A stretch of DNA of 7,159 nucleotides from JANXQG01 sp037147235 (GCA_037147235.1 JBAWVO010000324.1:1-7159); one strand, 5' to 3'; numbered from the stretch's first letter, positions 1 to 5,440 are shown. Numbers and translations are program-made. Notes: generated by a model from the sequence alone, not told the origin.

Positions 1-12
1 CCGATGGGGCAG

Positions 13-36
13 TTGACCTGAGCGCAGACAGGTCAA
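13..36. promoter_or_regulatory. Perfect 8-bp inverted repeat near the left edge
   Basis: TTGACCTG at 13-20 and its exact reverse complement CAGGTCAA at 29-36 enclose an 8-nt loop, and the AT-rich stretch TTTATAAAAA follows. It could be a weak terminator for a gene left of the window, an operator, or part of a promoter for the element at 72: TTGACC at 13-18 resembles a -35 box and TTTATA at 37-42 a poor -10 box. A second small stem (AAAGC 51-55 / GCTTT 60-64) lies just downstream. The role is undecided. Confidence 0.35.
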
Positions 37-71
37 TTTATAAAAACGCCAAAGCTCATGCTTTTGTAGCG

Positions 72-159
72 GCCCCCAGTAGACCCGTGACGCCACTTGA
101 CGGGCAAGCCCGACCAACGCTGCCTTTATTGCAAGGGCTCCAGCGGGCCTGCTGGGGGC
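72..159 (+). ncRNA. Putative 88-nt structured RNA element, copy 1
   Basis: An 88-nt segment is closed by an 11-bp stem, GCCCCCAGTAG (72-82) with CTGCTGGGGGC (149-159), one pair being G-U. CTTG (96-99) and CAAG (105-108) can form an inner hairpin, and GCTG (119-122) with CAGC (141-144) a second arm, giving a three-way-junction fold. A same-length, roughly 85% identical copy sits at 3287-3374, ahead of an intact operon. The closing stem is identical in both copies while the loops vary, so a structured leader, small RNA or attenuator is plausible. A repeated recombination site or a terminator is also possible. I cannot assign it to a known RNA family. Confidence 0.45.
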
Positions 160-163
160 CTTC

Positions 164-478
164 TTGATCATTTCCCGTTTTTCTTCCTCAGCGGCTGAGC
201 TTGTATGCGCCGTTCAAGGCAAAGCCAAGCTCTGTGGCGGCGAAGTCGAAGGTTTGGCAGTGAAACTGCCTGACTGGACTTACCCCGTCGTCTGCGATAC
301 GGCCAGTGGGCAGGTGAAGTACGATAACTTCAACTTCGGCGGCCGCTGGGGTGACCAGAAGCACCTGGATAAATTCCTGCAAGCATACTCGGCAGAGAAA
401 GTGAAGATCGAAAGCAGGCGGAAAGGGCATACCGTAACGGAAAGCCAGCTTGCCGACGGCTCTTCTGTGGCGCAGTGA
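164..478 (+). pseudogene. Degenerate DUF1257 (Ycf35-like) gene, copy 1
   Basis: Bases 189-462 align with 3910-4178 inside the intact DUF1257 gene at roughly 90% identity by eye. The shared core includes GGEVEGLAVKLPDWTYPVVC and the motif HTVTESQLADG. The copy is broken in four ways. Its first ~20 codons are gone because upstream leader sequence is joined directly to codon ~22 at a CAGC microhomology (189-192). One C is missing just after the junction (CCCG became CCG), shifting the frame there. A tandem AACTTC duplication inserts two residues (NFNFGG). The last dozen residues are replaced after position 462 by unrelated sequence ending in TGA. The frame stays open from a TTG at 164, but that start has no ribosome binding site and lies just past the 88-nt element, so it is unlikely to be a working gene. 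Confidence 0.8.
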
Positions 479-479
479 G

Positions 480-545
480 TTATGTGGCGTCCGGCACGAA
501 TCTTCGGCAATCCCAAGGAGTGTTGCTATGCTAGACGCCACATAA
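480..545. repeat. 12-bp inverted repeat beside the recombinase gene, likely an element end
   Basis: TTATGTGGCGTC at 480-491 and its exact reverse complement GACGCCACATAA at 534-545 are separated by 42 nt. The repeat starts 18 nt after copy 1 of DUF1257 loses homology and ends 8 nt before the tyrosine recombinase stop codon, where an element terminus would be expected. An extra GTGGCG at 467-472 forms a direct repeat with the left arm. RIT and other tyrosine-recombinase elements carry such paired repeats at their ends. I infer a recombinase binding site, although a hairpin terminator for the leftward genes is also possible. Confidence 0.5.
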
Positions 546-553
546 GTTTCGTT

Positions 554-1564
554 CTACAGACTTCGCAAGAACTCCATGATTCCTGGATTCTTACGCCACG
601 GCTTCTTCGGTCTGCCATCCTGGATCTCGCACTTCGCAAGCGCTTTGGCCTTCATCTCCAGATCGACCTCGGCATATACATTGGTCGTGCTGATGGATAC
701 ATGGCCCAGCCAGGCTCGAATGGTATTGATGTCCACACCGGCTCGAAGAAGGTGAGTCGCGGTTGTGTGGCGGATCGTGTGAGGACTCACACGTTTATTT
801 GCCACGGAAGGAAGGTTCATCGCCACGCGCGCAGCGTAGCGTTCGACCAGCGCGTGAATCCCGAATCGCGTGATCGGTCGCCCACGGCGGTTGAGGAAGA
901 CATGCTGGGATAGTGCTCGATGGTCAATGAGAGGACGCAATTCGTCAACCGTCTTCGGCCACAGCGGACAGCGGCGGAGCTTGTTTCCCTTTCCGTGCAG
1001 GACAACGGACGACGCATCGCGGCTGGATACGGCACCGAGGTCGAGGTCGCCCATCCGCATCTGAGCCACCTCGTCGGCCCGGGCGCCGGTGTTGTAGAGG
1101 AACAAAAGTACTGCGTAGTCCCGGCGACCTTGGGGAGTGCGATGGTCAGGCGCTTTCAGTAACGCATCCAGTTCGTCCTTCTCCAAGTAACCGATCAGCG
1201 GGCGTGCAACCTTCTTCGACGCAATGGTCCGAATCTGACCGGACCACTCCAGGTGTTCCGGGCTGTACAAACCAATGAATCGCGCCAGCGAGCGGATCGC
1301 TGCGAGTCGCTGATTTCGCGTGGCAATCCCACAGTGACGGGTCTTTTCTAAATCCTGGAGGAAACCTCGGGTGCGGGCTGGCGAAACATCATCTATCCGA
1401 AGCCGTTCCATCCGTCGGTGGGCGGCGCGAGCAATGAACGGCAAGAACTGTTGAAGAGCATCCCGATAACTCTTCTGCGTGTTACGGGCGAGATTCCGCT
1501 CGGCAACGAGGTACTCCAACAAGAATCGGCGAACCCAGGGGCTCAGCAAATCGGTGTTAGGCAT
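554..1564 (-). CDS. Tyrosine recombinase/integrase, complete (third-gene type of a RIT element)
   Basis: This 336-residue site-specific recombinase cuts and rejoins DNA through a tyrosine-phosphate intermediate. An N-terminal core-binding (SAM-like) domain spans about residues 8-105, with the typical LARNTQKSYRDAL segment. The catalytic domain spans about 125-310 and all key residues are present: R162 in NTGARADE, a lysine in HGKGNK (K192), H262-T-I-R265, H288 in LGHVS and nucleophile Y297 in TTNVYAE. I chose the ATG at 1564 over longer in-frame options because AAGGAG lies 7 nt upstream and the start overlaps the stop of the preceding recombinase by 8 nt (ATGCCTAA), which indicates translational coupling. 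Two overlapping recombinases in one operon resemble the second and third genes of recombinase-in-trio elements. The enzyme looks catalytically intact, but the mobile unit around it is not. Confidence 0.92.
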   Translation of the reverse strand: MPNTDLLSPWVRRFLLEYLVAERNLARNTQKSYRDALQQFLPFIARAAHRRMERLRIDDVSPARTRGFLQDLEKTRHCGIATRNQRLAAIRSLARFIGLYSPEHLEWSGQIRTIASKKVARPLIGYLEKDELDALLKAPDHRTPQGRRDYAVLLFLYNTGARADEVAQMRMGDLDLGAVSSRDASSVVLHGKGNKLRRCPLWPKTVDELRPLIDHRALSQHVFLNRRGRPITRFGIHALVERYAARVAMNLPSVANKRVSPHTIRHTTATHLLRAGVDINTIRAWLGHVSISTTNVYAEVDLEMKAKALAKCEIQDGRPKKPWRKNPGIMEFLRSL

Positions 1565-2225
1565 GGCATTGCTCCTTCCTGGCATAGCGCTCGAAGCGCT
1601 GACTGGCCTCACGAAGAAGTTCGGGGGTCATGCTCAGGTACACTTGCGTATGTCGCAAATGGACGTGACCGAGATAGACTGACAAGTGATGCAGGAGTCG
1701 CTGTACGTCGGCTCCTTGCCGATACCAAGAGATGAGGCGGTGGACAGCAAACGTATGGCGCAAGTCGTGAATCCGCGGTTGCGTGGCTGTGTCGGTTCGG
1801 CGGATGCCCACGTAATTGCACAGAAGTCGGAACTTCTGTTCGAGCCCATCCCTGCGGACGGGGCCGCCCGTCTGGGTCGCGAAAAAGGGGGCGTCAGCTC
1901 GTCGGTCCTTTGGCCGAGCGCGGTCGTACTGAGTCAAGACTCGGTTCAGTTGTGGTCCGAAGGGAACCAGTCGCGTCTTCCCGAACTTCGTGTTCCGAAT
2001 CGTCAGGAGCGACTGGTTCAAGTCCACGTCGGCGCGAGTCAGGTTTGTCGCTTCCCGCAATCGCAAGCCAGCCCCATAGTACAGCACAATCATCGTGCGG
2101 ACCGTCGCTGGCTCCAGAGGGCTGCGACCCTGCGGAAGAGACTTGCTCGCCCGCAGGAGGCGGCGGAGTTCGTCGTGCGTGTAAATAGCTGTCCTACCTA
2201 TGGGCGGCTCATTCTGAAAACGTTT
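1557..2225 (-). pseudogene. Tyrosine recombinase, 5'-truncated (second-gene type of a RIT element)
   Basis: This is the C-terminal catalytic half of a tyrosine recombinase. The catalytic set is visible: Arg in YGAGLRLRE, Lys in NTKFGKTR, H-D-L-R-H, the histidine of YLGHVHLRHTQ and the tyrosine of VYLSM. An ATG at 2093 would give 178 residues. However, the same frame stays open and family-like further upstream, reading YTHDELRRLLRAS and LEPATVRTM, until a stop at 2226-2228. There is no ATG, GTG or TTG codon in that extra part. The ATG at 2093 is therefore internal to the original protein, and the N-terminal arm-binding/core-binding domain (about 100 residues) and the true start have been removed by a break near 2210-2228. 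The 3' end overlaps the next recombinase start by 8 nt and supplies its ribosome binding site. Confidence 0.85.
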
Positions 2226-2228
2226 TCA
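2215..2228. promoter_or_regulatory. 14-bp perfect palindrome resembling a LacI-family operator
   Basis: TGAAAACGTTTTCA is a perfect palindrome with a central CG. It fits the general LacI/GalR-type operator pattern (TGNAANCGNTTNCA; CcpA cre sites look the same). It lies where the truncated recombinase loses homology and 166 nt upstream of the sigma-like gene, so it may be an operator belonging to that gene or a chance product of the junction. No LacI-family regulator is encoded in the window. Confidence 0.35.
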
Positions 2229-2266
2229 AACCCTGTTCTTCGCCTGATTGGCGGGAATCAGGGTTT
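2228..2266 (+). terminator. Terminator-like hairpin
   Basis: AAACCCTG (2228-2235) can pair with CAGGGTTT (2259-2266). Alternatively CCTGATT (2243-2249) pairs with AATCAGG (2256-2262) around GGCGGG, followed by GTTTTCGTT. The T-run favours termination on the plus strand, yet no plus-strand gene ends here. It may be left over from a gene lost at the recombinase junction, or act as a barrier or attenuator in the sigma leader. Confidence 0.4.
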
Positions 2267-2306
2267 TCGTTGTGCCTTTGCATGTTGTGAAGGCGGTGTT
2301 TGTTCG

Positions 2307-2367
2307 CTCCCGCGACGGTCGCGGGGGCGGTGTGTTTCTCGTAACATGCCGTCCCTGCGGGGACGGC
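2307..2367 (+). promoter_or_regulatory. Two strong hairpins in the leader of the sigma-like gene
   Basis: CCCGCGA (2309-2315) and TCGCGGG (2319-2325) form a 7-bp stem with loop CGG, extendable by a T-G and a C-G pair. GCCGTCCC (2348-2355) and GGGACGGC (2360-2367) form a perfect 8-bp stem with loop TGCG. The second stem ends 26 nt before the ATG of the sigma-like gene and 9 nt before its AGAAGGA ribosome binding site (2377-2383). If transcribed, these stems would be expected to influence mRNA stability or translation. No known riboswitch class is recognised. Confidence 0.4.
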
Positions 2368-2393
2368 ACAACTCAGTAGAAGGACTCACCCCC

Positions 2394-3014
2394 ATGGTCC
2401 GAATCGCATGTCCATCTTCCGATTTGCATCAAGATTTTCTCCGAATGCTGCCGATCATCGTGCGGCACGCAAAGTTCTCGTTCCGCCGCCTGCGGTCCGA
2501 AGCCCGCAGGGAAGCCGTCCAAGAGGTCGTCGCCAACTGCTGCCGAGCCTACGTTCGCTTGGTGGAACTCGGCAAGACTTCCCTTGCCTATCCAAACGTG
2601 CTTGCCCGCTATGGCGTCAAGCAAGTGAGAGACCACCGCAAGGTCGGTGGCAAGCTCAATGTCCACGATGTTCTCGGCAAGTATTGTCAGACTCACAAGC
2701 ACGTTATCGTCGAACGACTCGATCGTCGCGACAAAGACGAGAACGGCTGGTATCAAGTTCTCGTCGAGGACAAGACGGCTGGCCCGGCGGATACTGCTTG
2801 CAGCCGCATCGACTTCGGTGATTGGTTGGGGCAACTCCCCCGCAGGAATCGCCGTATTGCCGAGTTTCTCAGCCTTGGCCACCGCACGGACGATACGGCA
2901 CGCAAGTTCCGCGTGAGTGCCGGGCGCATCAGCCAGGTTCGCAAGGAGCTGGCCGACAACTGGAAGCGGTTCATCGGCGATGACGAGCCTGGCGCAGCCG
3001 CTTTGGCCGCGTAA
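2394..3014 (+). CDS. Sigma-70-like transcription factor (short, planctomycete type)
   Basis: This 206-residue protein appears to be an RNA polymerase sigma-factor relative. The C-terminal part (about 137-193) resembles sigma region 4: LPRRNRRIAEFLSLG followed by a helix-turn-helix, DDTARKFRVSAGRISQVRKE. The N-terminal part (about 10-85) is helical and basic, in the position of region 2, with the FSFRRL and YPNVLARYGVKQVRD stretches I associate with planctomycete sigma-like proteins found beside DUF1257 loci. The ATG at 2394 is chosen because AGAAGGA precedes it and residues further upstream are antisense to the recombinase, although that frame happens to be open back to 1686. It is co-oriented with the downstream cassette across a 400-nt gap and could direct its transcription. 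Promoter recognition is inferred; a region-4-only DNA-binding regulator is the alternative. Confidence 0.7.
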   Translation: MVRIACPSSDLHQDFLRMLPIIVRHAKFSFRRLRSEARREAVQEVVANCCRAYVRLVELGKTSLAYPNVLARYGVKQVRDHRKVGGKLNVHDVLGKYCQTHKHVIVERLDRRDKDENGWYQVLVEDKTAGPADTACSRIDFGDWLGQLPRRNRRIAEFLSLGHRTDDTARKFRVSAGRISQVRKELADNWKRFIGDDEPGAAALAA

Positions 3015-3286
3015 CAACGCCAACCAGACTAGGTGGCGAGCCCTACCGGCCATGCGTGACCTAACAACCGGAATTTAAGCCACGGCTGCTACGCCGGACA
3101 TCATGTCCGAACTACGGCATCGAGTTGCTGATGCAACCAAAACGCGCGGCATGGCTTTCTTTCTGGAATTGAGGTCATCCTTGTCTCGACTGCCGGTGTT
3201 CGCTGGCGGTTGTATCTTGTCACCTTCCCTTGATCATTGGCATGGAGCAGCTTCAATCGAGCTGCTTGGCCACCGTCCCTCCTAAA
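3015..3286 (+). other. Intergenic region between the sigma-like gene and the structured element
   Basis: I see no convincing gene here; an open minus-strand frame has no family-like sequence. It holds two inverted repeats. CGGACAT (3095-3101) and ATGTCCG (3103-3109) form a near-palindrome around a single C, more like a protein-binding site than a hairpin. AGCAGCT (3246-3252) and AGCTGCT (3260-3266) form a 7-bp stem with a 7-nt loop, 20 nt before the 88-nt element. The latter could terminate the sigma transcript, though no T-run follows. No confident promoter was found. Confidence 0.5.
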
Positions 3287-3374
3287 GCCCCCAGTAGCCC
3301 CGTGGCGCCACTTGCCAGGCAAGCCACCAACAGGCTGCCTTTGCCGCAAGGGCTCCAGCGGGCCTGCTGGGGGC
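3287..3374 (+). ncRNA. Putative 88-nt structured RNA element, copy 2
   Basis: This is the second copy of the element at 72-159 and has the same length. The closing stem pairs GCCCCCAGTAG (3287-3297) with CTGCTGGGGGC (3364-3374) and continues as CCC (3299-3301) with GGG (3360-3362). One arm can form GTGG (3302-3305) with CCAC (3324-3327), enclosing CTTGC (3311-3315) with GCAAG (3319-3323). The other arm pairs GCTG (3334-3337) with CAGC (3356-3359) around CCTTTG/CAAGGG. The fold is a three-way junction. It ends 47 nt before the first small membrane protein, a suitable position for a cis-acting leader of the cassette. The GTGG/CCAC pairing is not kept in copy 1, so support from covariation is mixed. 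Confidence 0.5.
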
Positions 3375-3421
3375 CTTCTTGACCATTTCCCTGTTTCATT
3401 CCCCCAGCCGGAGACATTTCC

Positions 3422-3586
3422 ATGCTCACCACATCTACCATCGCGTTCATCGCCTTGGCAATCACTGGCCTCGCATTGATCCATGAAACCCGCTTGCGCC
3501 GGGCAGTTTACAACGTGCTCTGCCACTTGATCGGTTACCTTCGCCACGAAAGCAAGGTAAATGATCGCGCACGGGACGGCAAGTAA
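3422..3586 (+). CDS. Small single-pass membrane protein, 54 aa
   Basis: This short gene starts at an ATG with GGAGA (3410-3414) 7 nt upstream and ends in TAA. The N-terminal half is a hydrophobic helix, about residues 6-20 (TIAFIALAITGLALI). A basic, His/Arg-rich cytoplasmic-looking tail follows, containing HETRLRRAVYNVL. I have the impression that similar small proteins with a TM-HETRLRRA layout occur at planctomycete DUF1257 loci, but cannot verify it. It is the first gene of the cassette and lies directly downstream of the 88-nt element. The whole gene is missing from the degenerate copy on the left, where the deletion runs from 3405 to 3909 in these coordinates. Function is unknown; membrane anchoring or a small regulatory peptide is possible. 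Confidence 0.65.
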   Translation: MLTTSTIAFIALAITGLALIHETRLRRAVYNVLCHLIGYLRHESKVNDRARDGK

Positions 3587-3653
3587 CCGTGGCCAGTAGG
3601 CATGCCAGGCGACTCATTCATCCGAAGCTGTCGTCAAACTAGAAAGAATCTGC

Positions 3654-3815
3654 ATGCCTAGTTCCAGTTCAGATACCGGAGTCGCAGGTATCATCGGTGG
3701 GTTGCTCGCCGTGAGTACGCTCGTCAGTGTATTCACCGGAGATTGCACGATTTGGGTTCCAGTGTTGTTGGCCATCGCCGTCAGCCTGAAAACCGTGCGA
3801 AATATCCGCCGTTGA
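3654..3815 (+). CDS. Small hydrophobic protein, 53 aa, one or two membrane segments
   Basis: This short frame runs from an ATG to TGA. It has a Ser-rich start (residues 3-6), a glycine-rich hydrophobic segment at about 9-29 (GVAGIIGGLLAVSTLVSVF) and a second at about 31-46 (CTIWVPVLLAIAVSL), then a basic tail ending NIRR. That suggests a two-helix hairpin with both termini on the positive-inside face. The ribosome binding site is weak (AGAAAGAA, 3641-3648). It lies 67 nt after the first small gene and 31 nt before DUF1257, in the same direction, so it probably belongs to the same transcript. I recognise no family. It is less certain than its neighbour because of the poor ribosome binding site. 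Confidence 0.5.
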   Translation: MPSSSSDTGVAGIIGGLLAVSTLVSVFTGDCTIWVPVLLAIAVSLKTVRNIRR

Positions 3816-3846
3816 CTTCAACAACACAAAGCAAAGGAGAACCATC

Positions 3847-4215
3847 TTGTCCCATCTTGTTCAAATACAGTCCCAAATCAAGGATGTCGCTGCTGTCCAT
3901 GCTGCCTGCCAGCGGCTGAGCTTGCCTGCGCCCGTTCAAGGCAAAACCAAGCTCTATGGCGGCGAAGTCGAAGGTTTGGCAGTTAAACTGCCCGACTGGA
4001 CTTACCCCGTCGTCTGCGATCTGGCCAGTGGCCAAGTCAAGTACGACAACTTTGGCGGCCGCTGGGGTGACCAGAAGCAACTAGCTAAATTCCTGCAAGC
4101 ATACGCGGCAGAGAAAGTGAAGATCGAAAGTCGGCGGAAGGGGCATACCGTAACGGAAAGCCAACTCGCCGACGGTTCGATCAAACTCACCATTCAGGTC
4201 GGAGGTGCCGCATGA
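3847..4215 (+). CDS. DUF1257 family protein (Ycf35-like), intact
   Basis: This 122-residue protein belongs to DUF1257, relatives of the plastid/cyanobacterial Ycf35 protein. The biochemical role is not established. The family hallmarks are the N-terminal MSHLVQIQSQIKDVAAV, a middle GWTYPVVC-like segment (here DWTYPVVC, 50-57), a Gly-rich GGRWGDQKQL (70-79) and a C-terminal HTVTESQLADGSIKLTI (100-116). The start is TTG, supported by AAGGAG (3833-3838) 8 nt upstream and by the standard MSH opening. Its stop overlaps the DUF2997 start by 4 nt (ATGA). DUF1257, DUF2997 and an AAA+ ATPase commonly occur together, and a fragment resembling that ATPase lies at 5366. The decayed paralogue is at 164-478. 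Confidence 0.9.
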   Translation: MSHLVQIQSQIKDVAAVHAACQRLSLPAPVQGKTKLYGGEVEGLAVKLPDWTYPVVCDLASGQVKYDNFGGRWGDQKQLAKFLQAYAAEKVKIESRRKGHTVTESQLADGSIKLTIQVGGAA

Positions 4216-4406
4216 ATAAGATTATCGAGGTCACAGTCTCACCGACCGGGCAAACCACCATTGCCACCAAAGGTTTCACCGGCTCGTCGTGCCGCGACGC
4301 CAGCAAGTTCATCGAGCAGGCATTAGGCCAGCAGACGTCCGAAACGCTCACTGCCGAGTTTCATCAGGCCCAGGCCGTCGATCAGCAACAGCAGCAGCGG
4401 TCCTAG
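4212..4406 (+). CDS. DUF2997 family protein
   Basis: This 64-residue protein matches DUF2997, small proteins of unknown function found beside DUF1257. It opens with a beta-rich segment, KIIEVTVSPTGQTTIATKGF, followed by the conserved SCRDASKFIEQALG (about 25-38), and ends in a Gln-rich tail, DQQQQQRS. The ATG overlaps the DUF1257 stop codon (ATGA), and GGAGGTG (4200-4206) gives a good ribosome binding site, so the two genes are translationally coupled and probably made together. The 3' end lies only 10 nt from the end of the convergent pseudogene at 4417. No terminator hairpin with a T-run is visible between them. This gene has no remnant in the left-hand copy of the locus. Confidence 0.88.
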   Translation: MNKIIEVTVSPTGQTTIATKGFTGSSCRDASKFIEQALGQQTSETLTAEFHQAQAVDQQQQQRS

Positions 4407-4416
4407 TCCAGGGACG

Positions 4417-5242
4417 TCAAGGCGGCCCCGCACCGGCTTGGCGAGATCCTTGAAGATGCAGCCGTTGCAATGTCCAACGATTGAAGGCGTTGAAGTCATC
4501 CAGTGAGGCCGAGGCCCTCGTCCGGGCCCTTTCCTTTGCTGACTTGGTCAAGAGAGCCGCCGATTCCGGTGGAACATACACCTGACTCGCATGGGATGCG
4601 ATGGAAAGAACCAAAAGCCGAAAGCCTTCCATTCGGGCGTTGGCATCAAGCAAAGCATCGGGAGCCGTGTCGCCCAAGGCTACGGACTAATTCAACTCCC
4701 GGGAGAAGAGCCTCACGCCGAGCACTTGACCGGCGGGCTGGATAGCGAACACGTCGGCCAGATACTCGGCGTAGTCCTTGGTGTAGGGGGGGCACCTTGA
4801 GATTGGGCCCCGTCCCACCTCCGCCACGCGTAGTCTCCCAGTGCCAGAACAATTCTTTTTTCGTCGTCTTGGTCACGGCGATCAATCGTAGCGTGTTCCA
4901 GCCAAGCGATGTCTTGGCGTCAATGCCGGTTACACCCAACCACAGGGCATCTTCAGTGATCCAGACTTGGTGCATTCGTACCGGCTTGAACACAGGGATG
5001 ATGTCACCCTGGGGCACGAGTTCGACCCCAATCCCTTGTCCGGCACAGGCGTCTCGCAATCGCTGGGGCAGCTCCTCCGACAAATTGGCGGCGAGGTAGC
5101 CATGAGATTTTCGGGCCTGTTGCCTGGCGGTTACCACGGGTAGTCCGAGAATCTCGGTCAACAGTGCAGCCGCGGTCTGCCAATCTTCGAGTTGGTAGAC
5201 ATCCTGGACAACGGCAAAGCGATCCGTGAGCGTGGTTTCCAT
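4417..5242 (-). pseudogene. Uncharacterised protein gene with a frameshift and an amber codon
   Basis: The gene begins at the ATG at 5242 (METTLTDRFAVVQDVYQLED) and reads coherently to about residue 150. There a run of seven C on the coding strand (4786-4792) shifts it out of frame. Removing one C restores YTKDYAEYLADVFAIQPAG and VLGVRLFSRELN. A TAG at 4687-4689 follows, after which the same frame continues with sensible sequence (GDTAPDALLDANARMEGFRL, QVYVPPESAALL, SLDDFNAFNRW) to TGA at 4417-4419. The repaired protein would be about 274 residues, with TAG replacing what may have been a tyrosine codon. The N-terminal part contains a segment, LAANLSEELPQRLRDACAGQ, followed by GIGVELVP, of a kind I associate with planctomycete proteins of unknown role. 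No ribosome binding site is evident. Function is unknown and the gene is probably dead. Confidence 0.7.
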
Positions 5243-5365
5243 GCAAGTTGTGTTCGCAATCTTATCGGTGCAGAAAGAAGTGCCCGGTTACCGCGGTTGG
5301 TCCGTCATTGATTCGTCGCATATTCACCATCAACCATTCCACCATCTTACCAAGAGGTTTTCTCC
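5243..5365. promoter_or_regulatory. Divergent intergenic region
   Basis: This 123-nt gap lies between the minus-strand pseudogene and the plus-strand ATPase remnant, so it should hold both promoters if they exist. I see no clear sigma-70 boxes. An 8-bp palindrome, ACCGCGGT, is at about 5288-5295. AAGAGG (5352-5357) lies 8 nt before the ATG at 5366 and would serve as its ribosome binding site. Confidence 0.3.
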
Positions 5366-5440
5366 ATGCAACTCACTCAAAGTCTGTCTGAATACATTTC
5401 TGCCTGTTTCACCGGCCTCTGGGTCACGACCCATGACCCA
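5366..5440 (+). pseudogene. 5' stub of a probable AAA+ ATPase gene, interrupted by the serine-recombinase element
   Basis: An ATG with AAGAGG 8 nt upstream opens a frame beginning MQLTQSLSEYISACFTGLWV and continuing TTHDP. This resembles the N-terminus I associate with the AAA+ ATPases that accompany DUF1257/DUF2997, where a helix is followed by a GLW/GLY-x3-H motif. After about codon 25 the reading becomes the antisense of the recombinase and the family resemblance ends, although the frame happens to stay open to 5677. No Walker A or B motif is present, so the product cannot be a working ATPase. The rest of the gene should lie beyond the far end of the inserted element, outside this window. 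The assignment rests on a short match plus context, so it is moderate only. Confidence 0.5.

Noticed and set aside
72..159. tRNA-like reading of the 88-nt element
   Set aside because: No T-loop (GTTCRANNC), no anticodon-arm arrangement and no CCA-compatible acceptor stem; the fold has three arms rather than four.
480..545. Possible integron attC site
   Set aside because: The arms do not contain the RYYYAAC/GTTRRRY core and simple-site layout of attC, and the neighbouring recombinase lacks any visible integron-integrase feature.
482..913. Plus-strand frame of 143 codons
   Set aside because: It is antisense to the complete tyrosine recombinase, whose catalytic motifs are unambiguous, and it starts inside the inverted repeat.
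1686..3014. A 442-codon plus-strand frame running into the sigma-like gene
   Set aside because: Its first ~236 codons are antisense to the truncated recombinase and the hairpin leader. Family-like sequence and a ribosome binding site appear only at the ATG at 2394.
2373..3053. Minus-strand frame of 226 codons opposite the sigma-like gene
   Set aside because: It is a shadow of the plus-strand coding sequence, which has the helix-turn-helix and a ribosome binding site. The antisense product is low in complexity and unlike a known family.
3101..3547. Minus-strand frame of 148 codons
   Set aside because: It crosses the intergenic region, the 88-nt element and the first small gene, and has no recognisable motif or ribosome binding site.
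4381..4402. CAG-rich tract as a simple-sequence repeat
   Set aside because: It is the short, mixed CAA/CAG run encoding the Gln-rich tail of DUF2997, which I take as normal for this family.
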